A stretch of DNA of 64,000 nt from Terriglobia bacterium (GTDB taxonomy: Bacteria > Acidobacteriota > Terriglobia > Terriglobales > Acidobacteriaceae): contig JAIQEU010000004.1 in assembly GCA_020073665.1 (NCBI GenBank), forward strand, positions 1 to 64,000, written 5' to 3'. Made by a program: the position numbers and the translations under genes. Within the stretch, counting starts at the first letter, position 1. Each line of letters begins with the position of its first letter. The notes under the pieces were generated by a model. It was not told the DNA's origin and searched no databases. It saw only the letters and a program-made list of their open reading frames with translations. Shown piece after piece: positions 1-7,687 of this stretch.

Positions 1-1
1 C

Positions 2-502
2 ACGCTGGCCAGGATTGCTGGCATCGTCGGTGAAGGCAAGCTGGGTTCGCTGGAGTTACTGGATACGCACCGTCCCGAGGGTTTTCGCATGCAGCACTTC
101 GCGCCGGATGCAACTCATGGGCTAAAGCCCTCTTTAAAAAATGCATTCAATGCAGGGCTGAAACCCTGCGCCACCCAGAAACAATCTGCCGAGGAGCACT
201 CCGCCACGGACGCCAGCAGTGCGGTAACCGCCATGCGCATTTTCCGTCCCCCGGTGCGGGCCACGGTGACGCTGCGGGACGGCCGGCCGGAGCACATGCT
301 TTGTCCCAAGCGCAAAGACATGCAAGGCGAGATCGTGTGGATGGCGGGGCCATGGCGGTCGTCGGGAGATTGGTGGGCACAGGAGGGATGGGCGCGCGAC
401 GAGTGGGACATTGCCGTGCAGCACGACGCGGGCATCACGCTGTATCGCCTGGTCCGCGATCTGATGAGCGGAGGATGGTTTGTGGAAGGAACCTATGACT
501 GA
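2..502 (+). CDS. imuB: Y-family DNA polymerase ImuB-like, C-terminal part (5' end outside window)
   Basis: The open frame enters from the left edge and ends at 502. ImuB is an inactive Y-family polymerase relative that brings the error-prone polymerase DnaE2 to the sliding clamp during SOS mutagenesis. The readable part has the features of the ImuB tail: a segment with LLDTHRPEGF, then RIFRPPVRA, AGPWRSSGDWW, RDEWD and a final WFVEGTYD. dnaE2 follows directly, which is the usual imuB-dnaE2 order. About 23 codons (about 112-181) encoding HGLKPSLKNAFNAGLKPCAT do not look like polymerase sequence; they come from a DNA repeat inserted in frame (separate entry). The N-terminal catalytic-fold part is not in the window, so its active-site residues cannot be judged. 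Confidence 0.85.
   Translation, partial: TLARIAGIVGEGKLGSLELLDTHRPEGFRMQHFAPDATHGLKPSLKNAFNAGLKPCATQKQSAEEHSATDASSAVTAMRIFRPPVRATVTLRDGRPEHMLCPKRKDMQGEIVWMAGPWRSSGDWWAQEGWARDEWDIAVQHDAGITLYRLVRDLMSGGWFVEGTYD
112..181. repeat. REP-like hairpin repeat inserted in frame in imuB
   Basis: Three small hairpins follow one another: GGGC-TAAA-GCCC at 119-130, TGCATT-C-AATGCA at 142-154, and GCAGGG-CTGAAA-CCCTGC at 152-169. This resembles the short palindromic elements scattered between acidobacterial genes, yet here it lies inside the coding frame and is translated. The insert keeps the frame. Its exact ends are inferred from where ImuB-like sequence stops and resumes. Confidence 0.6.
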
Positions 503-503
503 A

Positions 504-579
504 GGAATTGAATCATTAAGTCACTGAATCATTGAGTGATTCAGCCAATGATTCAATCACTCAATCATTCAATGACCCA
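504..579. repeat. AATCATT-type direct and inverted repeats ahead of dnaE2
   Basis: The gap between imuB and dnaE2 is made of near-copies of AATCATT, AATCACT and their complements (for example GAATCATTGAGTGATTCAG and CAATGATTCAATCACTC). It can be read in frame with dnaE2, which is why an upstream ATG at 532 looks like a start, but the peptide it gives has no polymerase character. Confidence 0.6.
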
Positions 580-3500
580 ATGTATATCGAGGTTCACTCC
601 CGTTCTGCTTTCAGTTTTCTGGAAGGCGCTTCCCTGCCCGAAGACCTGATCGCTACTGCCGCAAATATGGAAATGCCGGCGATGGCACTGCTGGATCGCG
701 ATGGCGTCTATGGCGCGCCGCGCTTCTACATGGCAGCGAAAAAAGCTGGGTTGAAGGCGCACACGGGGGCGGAGGTCGAATGTGAATTTTCAATTGCCAA
801 TTCCTTCCGTCTTCCCCTGCTGGTGTGCTCGCGTCTTGGCTATCAGAACCTGTGCCGCCTGATTACCCGGATGAAGCTGCGCTCCAAAAAGGGTGAAGGC
901 TCGGTCTGCCTGGAAGAACTGCAAGAACACGCCGCGGGCCTGATTTGCCTGACCGGTGACGAGAACGGGCCACTGGCCGCCACGCTTGCCCATGGAGGCA
1001 TGAGTGAAGCCCGCTGCCTGGTCGACTCGTTGGTGGGAATTTTCGGCCCATCCAATGTTTACGTCGAACTGCAGCGCCACTTTCATCGTGCCCAGGAAGC
1101 ACGCAACCGCGCTGCCGTGGAAATTGCGCGCGCGCTCCAGCTTCCCTTGCTGGCGACGAATGGGGTTGGCTATGCCACGCCGGGCGAGCGAGAACTCTGC
1201 GATGTATTTACTGCTATCCGCCACCATCGCACGCTGGCCACCGCCGGACGGCTGCTGGCGCGCAATTCGGAACGGTATGTGAAGTCCGCCGCGGAAATGC
1301 ACCAGCTCTTCGCTGACCTGCCCGAGGCCATTGCCAACACGGTTGAGCTGTCATCTCGCCTGGAGTTCACATTGGAAGATCTGGGCTACGAGTTCCCCCG
1401 GTATCCAGTGCCAGCGGGCGAGACCATGATGTCGTTCTTGCGGGAGCGCACTCGCGAGGGGTTTGAGCAGCGCTATGGCCGGGCCACGCCGGAGCTCAAA
1501 ACCCGCGCCCGCCGCCAGATTGAGCGGGAACTCACCTTGATCCAGAAACTCGATCTCGCCGGTTATTTTCTGATTGTCTGGGACCTGGTGCGTTTTTGCC
1601 GGGGGCAGAACATCCTGGTGCAGGGGCGTGGTTCGGCCGCCAACAGTGCGGTCTGCTACTCGCTGGGAATCACCGCCGTGGATGCGGTCGGCATGGAACT
1701 TCTATTCGAACGCTTTCTGTCGGAAGAACGCGGCGAGTGGCCCGACATCGATCTTGATCTTCCCAGCGGCGACCAGCGTGAGCGTGTCATCCAGTATTTA
1801 TACAAGCGCTACGGCGAACGCGGCGCCGCTATGACCGCTAACGTGATCACGTATCGCAGCCGCATGGCGTCGCGCGAAATGGGCAAGGCCCTGGGCTTTG
1901 ATCCGGAAACTCTGGATAAGGTCTCGGCCGCAGTTTCCAACTGGGAATATCGCGATGCCAACGACACGCTTGACCGCCGCTTCGGCGATGCCGGGCTGGA
2001 TCTGCGGCATCCGCGCCTGCGCAAATATTTTGAACTTTGCCAGGCGGTGCAGGATTTGCCACGCCATCTCGGCCAGCATTCTGGTGGGATGGTGATCTGC
2101 CAGGGACAGCTGGATTCGGTGGTGCCGCTCGAGCCGGCGTCCATGCCCGGCCGGGTAGTGGTGCAGTGGGACAAAGAAGACTGCGCCGATCTGGGCATCA
2201 TCAAAGTTGATCTGCTTGGTCTGGGCATGATGGCGGCGCTGGAAGAATCCATTCAACTGATTCGCGACAGTTATAAAGAAGAGGTTGATCTCGCGCATCT
2301 GCCGGCAGACGATCCCACGGTGTATGCCGCTTTGCAGAAGGCCGACACCATCGGCATGTTCCAGGTGGAAAGCCGGGCGCAGATGTCGTGCCTGCCGCGC
2401 CTGCGTCCGCAGCGGTTCTACGACATCGTGGTGCAGGTGGCAATCATTCGTCCCGGGCCGATCGTGGGGCAAATGGTGAATCCTTATTTACAGCGGCGCC
2501 AGGGCCGCGAATCGGTCGTCTACCCTCATGCTTCGCTGGAGCCGGTGCTGGCGCGCACTCTCGGTGTGCCGCTTTTCCAGGAGCAACTGCTACGGATGGC
2601 GATGGTGGTGGCCGGATTCAGCGGCGGCGAAGCAGAGGAATTGCGCCGGGCCATGGGCTTCAAACGCTCGCAAGCCCGCATGAAAGAGATCGAAGCTAAG
2701 CTGCGCGCGGGGATGACGCGCAATGGCATTACGCGCGAGGCGCAGGAGCAGATCGTGCTCTCCATCAGTTCGTTCGCGCTGTACGGGTTCCCAGAATCGC
2801 ACGCGGCCAGTTTTGCGTTGATTGCTTACGCCAGCGCATATCTGAAATGCCATTACCTGGCGGCTTTCACCGCGGCCCTGTTGAACAACCAGCCGATGGG
2901 ATTTTATCGTCCGGCCACGCTGGTAAAGGATGCGCAGCGGCACGGGCTGAAGATTTTGCCGATCGATGTGATGAAGTCGGATTGGCGGTGCACGCTGGAA
3001 ACAGTCGTCCGTCGTCCGTCGTCGGTCGTCAGGGAAGGCGTTGGGCGTTCGTCGTTGGTCGTTGGCCCAACCATGTCGTTCCTTGGCTCTGATTTCCCAG
3101 TTGTCCGTTCGGTCGACCAAGCCGCGGAGCAGCGAAAGAATGGAGACGCTGATATCTCCCGCGAACCCGTACTCCGCATGGGTCTGCGCTATGCGCGCGG
3201 GCTGCGCGAGGAAGCCGCCGGGGCAATCGTCCGCCAGCGCAACCTGGCTCCGTTTGCCTCGATTCGCGATCTGGTGCAGCGTGTGCCCGAGGTGCGAAAG
3301 GATGAATTGGTCACGCTGGCAGAAATTGGGGCTTTGAACTCGATTGGTGGGACCCCGGCTGATTTTCGCTCGGTACTCGGTACTGGGTCCTCGCAGCTTC
3401 ACCGCCGCGACGCCCTCTGGCAAGTGGAGCGGGCGGTGCGCCTTGCGGGGCCTTTGTTGGATGAACTGCCCGAACCGGATGCGAAATCGCCGCTGCGGCC

Positions 3501-3918
3501 GATGGATGCGGAGGAACGGCTGGTGGCCGATTTCCGTGGCACCGGCCTGACCGTGGGGCCGCATCCCATGGCCTATCATCGCGCGCGCATGGAAAAGATT
3601 GGCGTCCACAAGGCCAGCGATCTCCGTCATATTCCCAACGGAAAGTATTTGCGGATTGGAGGATGCGTGATTGCGCGGCAGCGTCCCGGGACCGCCAAAG
3701 GCTTTGTCTTTCTCAGCCTGGAAGATGAGACCGGGGTGGCCAACGCCATCATCCATCCCGAGCTGTTTCAGAAAAACCGCCTGCTGGTAGCTGCCGAGCA
3801 ATTCCTGATGGTGGAGGGAATTTTGCAGAACCAGGACAATGTCATTTCGGTGAAGGCCCAGAAAGTGCTGCCGCTGGCCATCACCCGCGCCGAAACCAGT
3901 TCACATGATTTCTACTAA
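580..3918 (+). CDS. dnaE2: Error-prone DNA polymerase DnaE2
   Basis: A C-family polymerase of 1112 residues that makes translesion, mutagenic DNA synthesis together with ImuB. The N-terminal PHP domain begins at once with EVHSRSAFSFLEGAS. The palm has the acidic motif PDIDLDLPSG (D389, D391, D393) and the C-terminus has an OB-fold region (RIGGCVIARQRPG). I chose ATG 580 because MYIEVHSRS is the usual DnaE2 start; the in-frame ATG at 532 lies inside a repeat. Two stretches look foreign: about 45 residues around 808-860, rich in V, R and S and encoded by a CGTCCGTCGTCC-type repeat, and SVLGTGSS near 930, encoded by a GGTACTCGGTACT repeat. Both keep the frame and lie outside the palm motifs. Confidence 0.95.
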   Translation: MYIEVHSRSAFSFLEGASLPEDLIATAANMEMPAMALLDRDGVYGAPRFYMAAKKAGLKAHTGAEVECEFSIANSFRLPLLVCSRLGYQNLCRLITRMKLRSKKGEGSVCLEELQEHAAGLICLTGDENGPLAATLAHGGMSEARCLVDSLVGIFGPSNVYVELQRHFHRAQEARNRAAVEIARALQLPLLATNGVGYATPGERELCDVFTAIRHHRTLATAGRLLARNSERYVKSAAEMHQLFADLPEAIANTVELSSRLEFTLEDLGYEFPRYPVPAGETMMSFLRERTREGFEQRYGRATPELKTRARRQIERELTLIQKLDLAGYFLIVWDLVRFCRGQNILVQGRGSAANSAVCYSLGITAVDAVGMELLFERFLSEERGEWPDIDLDLPSGDQRERVIQYLYKRYGERGAAMTANVITYRSRMASREMGKALGFDPETLDKVSAAVSNWEYRDANDTLDRRFGDAGLDLRHPRLRKYFELCQAVQDLPRHLGQHSGGMVICQGQLDSVVPLEPASMPGRVVVQWDKEDCADLGIIKVDLLGLGMMAALEESIQLIRDSYKEEVDLAHLPADDPTVYAALQKADTIGMFQVESRAQMSCLPRLRPQRFYDIVVQVAIIRPGPIVGQMVNPYLQRRQGRESVVYPHASLEPVLARTLGVPLFQEQLLRMAMVVAGFSGGEAEELRRAMGFKRSQARMKEIEAKLRAGMTRNGITREAQEQIVLSISSFALYGFPESHAASFALIAYASAYLKCHYLAAFTAALLNNQPMGFYRPATLVKDAQRHGLKILPIDVMKSDWRCTLETVVRRPSSVVREGVGRSSLVVGPTMSFLGSDFPVVRSVDQAAEQRKNGDADISREPVLRMGLRYARGLREEAAGAIVRQRNLAPFASIRDLVQRVPEVRKDELVTLAEIGALNSIGGTPADFRSVLGTGSSQLHRRDALWQVERAVRLAGPLLDELPEPDAKSPLRPMDAEERLVADFRGTGLTVGPHPMAYHRARMEKIGVHKASDLRHIPNGKYLRIGGCVIARQRPGTAKGFVFLSLEDETGVANAIIHPELFQKNRLLVAAEQFLMVEGILQNQDNVISVKAQKVLPLAITRAETSSHDFY
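3001..3066. repeat. CGTC-rich simple repeat inside dnaE2
   Basis: CGTCCGTCGTCCGTCGTCGG is followed by GGGCGTTCGTCGTTGGTCGT. A close relative of the first part stands between genes at 42717-42752, and TGGTCGTTGGC also occurs in the gap at 16907. The tract is translated as part of an extra linker in DnaE2. Confidence 0.6.
3368..3390. repeat. GGTACTCGGTACT repeat copy inside dnaE2
   Basis: CGGTACTCGGTACTGGGT at 3371-3388 matches the intergenic family found at 3920-3970, 12761-12856 and 13606-13752. Here it is translated as SVLGTG. Confidence 0.65.
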
Positions 3919-3919
3919 T

Positions 3920-3970
3920 CAGTACCGAGTACCAAGCAAAATCTGGCTCACTAGGTACTCGCTACTAAAC
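3920..3970. repeat. GTAC-type intergenic repeat after dnaE2
   Basis: CAGTACCGAGTACC at the left and AGGTACTCGCTACT at the right are inverted with respect to each other and could form a stem downstream of dnaE2. It belongs to the GGTACTCGGTACT family. The rest of the gap to 4134 shows no gene. Confidence 0.6.
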
Positions 3971-4134
3971 AATTTTTCTCTCTAACCCACACATCCACAG
4001 CCATTCAGTTTATGATTAGACATTATCCGCCACCAATTTGCGTGGGGCCTATCCGTCCGAGGTCAACGTGTATGTGGCTAATTCATTCATTTGATTCATT
4101 GCTGAATCTTGGTACCTGTAAGGAGTATCTGTAT

Positions 4135-4413
4135 ATGGCAAAGGCAAAAACACCCCGCAGCAACGCTAATTCCCGAAGCAAGAACCTCGCCACCATGCCC
4201 GAAAGCGGCGTGGCGAGCCGGCCTGAAACCATGGCGGCGACTGAAGGGAAAAAGCACACCACTCCGGTTCCCATCAACCTCGAAGCCGAAATCCGCCGCC
4301 GCGCCTATGAACTGTACCAGGAGCGCGGCTGCACGCCCGGCCACCAGGATGAGGACTGGCTGGTTGCCGAGCAGGAAGTCACGGCTCGCTACAACCAGAA
4401 GCAGAGCGCTTAG
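4135..4413 (+). CDS. DUF2934 domain protein
   Basis: A 92-residue soluble protein of unknown function. The C-terminal half, from IRRRAYELYQERG to EDWLVAEQEV, is the DUF2934 signature, a short helical domain common in Acidobacteriota and some Proteobacteria. The N-terminus is a basic, low-complexity stretch (MAKAKTPRSNANSRSKN). ATG 4135 is chosen because AAGGAG stands about 9 bases upstream; an in-frame ATG at 4012 would add an unconvincing peptide. It stands alone, with repeats on its left and a long gap on its right. Confidence 0.8.
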   Translation: MAKAKTPRSNANSRSKNLATMPESGVASRPETMAATEGKKHTTPVPINLEAEIRRRAYELYQERGCTPGHQDEDWLVAEQEVTARYNQKQSA

Positions 4414-4833
4414 GTTCAGAGCTACAGTTCCAGCCCTGCCTCCTGCGAAACGCGCGCCGCTAGCCGAAGTGGGTCCCTCCTGACTCAAGGTGTGCCCATT
4501 TGACCCACCCGTGCGGGTGTCCAGATTCTCATCCACACTGGACGGGTCGGGCCGCGTCTTGACGGTACGCCTGATGACTGTCCAACCGGCCATCTTGGCG
4601 GGTGGCAACCAACGTGCACTTCCGGCATTGGTGCGCTGGAGCGATTCTGTGAGATACACTAGCCTCTGCTGGAATCGGCCTGGAGCGACCGCGCTCCCTC
4701 GTCGAGCGGAAGCAACGTGGGCAACCTTCACAGCGGGATGAAGTTCCAACCCTCCATCGCTTGGATTGTGCGCTTGGATTGGGGCTCTCCGGTTGCCCGG
4801 GTGAGAGCTTTCTGAAAAAATACTGAGCATCAT
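4414..4833. other. 420-base gap without a recognised gene
   Basis: No convincing gene is seen; short open frames here have no family features. The stretch must hold the promoter of the cytochrome c maturation operon, but no clear -35/-10 pair with normal spacing was found. Confidence 0.4.
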
Positions 4834-6876
4834 ATGGCCCAAATAGGCAGTTTTGCGCTCATACTCGCGTTGGCTTTGAGTGGTTACTCCTTCCTGTTCG
4901 GGCTGTTAGCTCTGTTCCTTCCCGGAGCAATTTCCGCGCGCCTCGGGGAAACCGCACGCCGGGCCGGCATCGCGACCTTCGCGTTAGTTTTGCTGGCGGC
5001 GGTGGTACTGGTGACGGCCGCGTTTCAGGACGACTTCTCGATCGCTTACATTTTTCATCACAGCAACCGCGATCTGCCGATTCCTTACAAGTTCGCTGTA
5101 TTGTGGTCTGGACAAGAAGGTTCGCTCCTGTTCTGGTCGATGCTGCTGGCCACCTATGGGCTGGTGCTGAGGCTGCGGCACAAAACAGATGAGCGCTTGT
5201 TTGCGTATGCCTCAGTCATCATTGCCGCGGTACAAGTCTTCTTCCTGCTGCTGCTGAATTTCGCTGCCCGTCCCTTCGGATTGATGCAAGGATCTTTGCC
5301 GCCGGACGGCAGCGGCCTGAACCCGCTCCTGCAATATCCCGAGATGGTGATTCACCCGCCTATGCTGTACCTGGGGTACGTAGGCTTCACGGTGCCATTC
5401 GCGTTCGCGCTGGGGGCGCTGATCATGCGCTATCCCGGCGAGAAGTGGATCCACATCACCCGGCGCTGGACGATGGTGACGTGGGGATTCCTCACCTGCG
5501 GCGTCTTCCTGGGGGCGCACTGGGCCTACTCGGTATTGGGATGGGGCGGGTACTGGGGATGGGACCCGGTGGAGAACGCCTCGCTCATGCCCTGGCTGAC
5601 CGGTACAGCATTCCTGCACTCAGTAATGATGCAGGAAAAGCGCGGCATGCTGAAGGTGTGGAACATGTGGCTGATTTTCGCCACCTTCATGCTTTCCATC
5701 TTCGGGACCTTCTTAACCCGCAGCGGCGTGGTCAGTTCGGTGCATGCCTTCGCGCAATCTTCCATCGGCGACTGGTTCGTAGCTTTCCTGGCGCTGATTT
5801 TTGCTACCTGTGTCTTCTTCTATGTAAAGAACCGGTCGCACCTGCGCAGCGAGCACAAACTGGAAGCGCTGGTGTCGCGCGAATCCAGTTTCCTGTTTAA
5901 CAACCTGCTGTTGCTGGTGGCCTGCTTTACCGTGCTCTGGGGCACGCTGTTCCCGGTGCTTTCCGAGTGGGTGCAGGGAACAAAGGTGACGGTGGGTCCG
6001 CCGTTCTTTAATCGGGTGAACGTTCCAGTGGCACTGTTGCTACTGTTGCTGACTGCAGTGGGTCCATTGCTCGCGTGGCGCAAGACTTCGGTCGAAAGTT
6101 TGAAGCGCAATTTCCAGTGGCCTACAGCGGGCGCACTGGGTGTCGGGATCTTGCTGATGGTCACGCCGGCGAGTTGGGGTGGGCCCTTCGGCATGCGTCC
6201 CTGGCGCGATGTATCGGCTCTCTACGCGCTGATGACGATCATGTTGTCGGTGCTGGTGGCGCTGACGGTGGCATCAGAGTTCGTCCGCGGCGGGCGGGTC
6301 ATCAGCCGGCACACTGGGCAGGGCCTGCTGGCCTCGATGGTGCACCTATGCCATCGCAATACGCGCCGTTACGGTGGATACATAGTCCACTTCGGCGTGA
6401 TTGTCATAATGATCGGGTTCGCGGGCGCCGCCTTCAACCAGGACAAAGAGCAGGAAATGGGCTACGGCGACAAGATGAACATTGGCGCCTACACGCTGTT
6501 GTGCAAGTCCTACACCCAAGACGACAAGCCGAACTACGGCAGCGAGTGGGCGGTGATGGAGGTCTACAAAGACGGGAAGCAGATTGACACGCTGTATCCC
6601 GAGCGCCGTTTCTATAAAGCCAGCCAGCAGACGGCCACCATGGTGGCCAACCGCTCCACCGCTAAAGAAGACCTCTACGTGGTGTACGAAGGCCTGAACC
6701 AGGACACCGGCCGGCCGATCATCAAGGTGCACCTGAATCCGCTGGTGATGTGGATTTGGGTGGGCGTGTGGATGATGATTGCCGGAACCGTGATTGCGCT
6801 GATCCCGAACGCGGTCCCGGTGCGGGTCACGGCGCCGGCGCGGGTACAAACCGTTCCGGCAGGCGCGGGGGATTGA
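4834..6876 (+). CDS. ccmF: Cytochrome c maturation haem lyase subunit CcmF
   Basis: A 680-residue polytopic inner-membrane protein of the haem handling family. It takes haem from CcmE and, with CcmH, attaches it to apocytochrome c on the outer side of the membrane. The tryptophan-rich WWD motif (WGGYWGWDPVENASL, about residues 236-250) and an upstream HPPMLYLGYVGF (about 174) with its haem-ligand-type His are clear, and hydrophobic segments run through the whole protein. Length fits the family. The stop codon shares bases with the start of ccmH (TGATG at 6874-6878), so the two are translationally coupled. ccmA-E are not in the window. Confidence 0.95.
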   Translation: MAQIGSFALILALALSGYSFLFGLLALFLPGAISARLGETARRAGIATFALVLLAAVVLVTAAFQDDFSIAYIFHHSNRDLPIPYKFAVLWSGQEGSLLFWSMLLATYGLVLRLRHKTDERLFAYASVIIAAVQVFFLLLLNFAARPFGLMQGSLPPDGSGLNPLLQYPEMVIHPPMLYLGYVGFTVPFAFALGALIMRYPGEKWIHITRRWTMVTWGFLTCGVFLGAHWAYSVLGWGGYWGWDPVENASLMPWLTGTAFLHSVMMQEKRGMLKVWNMWLIFATFMLSIFGTFLTRSGVVSSVHAFAQSSIGDWFVAFLALIFATCVFFYVKNRSHLRSEHKLEALVSRESSFLFNNLLLLVACFTVLWGTLFPVLSEWVQGTKVTVGPPFFNRVNVPVALLLLLLTAVGPLLAWRKTSVESLKRNFQWPTAGALGVGILLMVTPASWGGPFGMRPWRDVSALYALMTIMLSVLVALTVASEFVRGGRVISRHTGQGLLASMVHLCHRNTRRYGGYIVHFGVIVIMIGFAGAAFNQDKEQEMGYGDKMNIGAYTLLCKSYTQDDKPNYGSEWAVMEVYKDGKQIDTLYPERRFYKASQQTATMVANRSTAKEDLYVVYEGLNQDTGRPIIKVHLNPLVMWIWVGVWMMIAGTVIALIPNAVPVRVTAPARVQTVPAGAGD

Positions 6877-7367
6877 TGGCTCACGTCCACAATTCGAGCG
6901 TGAAACGCAGCTTGCAAGTGGCGCTGCTTTGCGGGGCTATATTCGCATTTCTTGGAGCGGGAGACCAGGCTGCCCGCTTCAATGATCTGGGCCATCGCAT
7001 GATGTGCGTTTGCGGCTGCAGCCAGATCCTGCTGGAGTGTAATCACGTCGGCTGCAAGTATTCCGACACCATGCGGGGTGAGCTGATGGCCGCGCTCGAC
7101 CGCGGCGATAGCGACGACCTGCTGATGCAAGCCTTCGTGCAGAAGTATGGGACCACGGTAATCGCCGCGCCTACCGCCACCGGCTTCAACCGCGTTGCCT
7201 GGGTCATGCCGTACCTGGCGCTGGTACTGGGTATCACGACCGTGGTGCTGATCATGCGTGCCTGGAGAATGCGTCCGCTGGTGTTGCCGGCGGGAGCGGT
7301 TCGTCCGGTCAGCGGCGCCGAACTGGAGAAGTTCCGCGAACGGGCCCGGGAGGATACCGAGCTATGA
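6876..7367 (+). CDS. ccmH: Cytochrome c maturation protein CcmH-like
   Basis: A 163-residue protein with an N-terminal membrane segment, a periplasmic domain, a second membrane segment (about residues 110-130) and a short tail. CcmH-type proteins reduce the CXXCH cysteines of apocytochrome c before haem attachment. The cysteine motif after HRMM is CVCGC (C44, C46, C48), followed by C55 and C60; this is richer than the classical LRCxxCQ and may bind or relay differently. It starts inside the ccmF stop codon and its own stop overlaps the next start by four bases. Family assignment is good; the altered Cys pattern is a direct observation. Confidence 0.85.
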   Translation: MAHVHNSSVKRSLQVALLCGAIFAFLGAGDQAARFNDLGHRMMCVCGCSQILLECNHVGCKYSDTMRGELMAALDRGDSDDLLMQAFVQKYGTTVIAAPTATGFNRVAWVMPYLALVLGITTVVLIMRAWRMRPLVLPAGAVRPVSGAELEKFRERAREDTEL

Positions 7368-7687
7368 CCACCGCCAACCTCATCTGCGGCTTGGTCACGC
7401 TGGCCACGCTGTTTTACGTTTTCTACCTTCCCGGGCAGTTGCACCTGGGCCCGGAGAAGACCCGGCTCGCGTATTTGCGGGAACGCAAGGAAGTGGTGTA
7501 CGAGAACCTGCGCGATCTCAACTTCGAATACAAGGCGGGCAAATTTCCTGACGCCGACTACCAGTCGCTGAAGTCCTCGCTGGAAGAGGAAGCGGCGGCG
7601 GTGCTGGCCGAGATTTCGCACCTCGAGCAAGCCGCCACCGCGGCTGCCGCAGTGCGCAGCGGAACCAAAAAAGGAGCGAGAGTTTGA
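7364..7687 (+). CDS. Small membrane-anchored coiled-coil protein in the ccm operon
   Basis: A 107-residue protein: one N-terminal membrane segment (LICGLVTLATLFYVFYL) followed by a charged helical region with RERKEVVYENLRDLNFEYKAG and SLEEEAAAVLAEISHLEQ, which looks like a short coiled coil. The layout recalls the N-terminal half of CcmI, the apocytochrome chaperone, and the operon position supports that kind of role, but no TPR part is present, so the link is only inferred. It overlaps ccmH by ATGA and the next gene by four bases. Confidence 0.75.
   Translation: MTTANLICGLVTLATLFYVFYLPGQLHLGPEKTRLAYLRERKEVVYENLRDLNFEYKAGKFPDADYQSLKSSLEEEAAAVLAEISHLEQAATAAAAVRSGTKKGARV

Noticed and set aside
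2590-3801. A 403-codon open frame on the minus strand inside dnaE2
   Set aside because: It lies opposite a well-recognised polymerase and has no family features; long antisense frames are common in high-GC genes with G/C at third positions.
4490-4741. An 83-codon frame in the gap before ccmF
   Set aside because: No ribosome binding site, no hydrophobic or family pattern, and composition like non-coding sequence.
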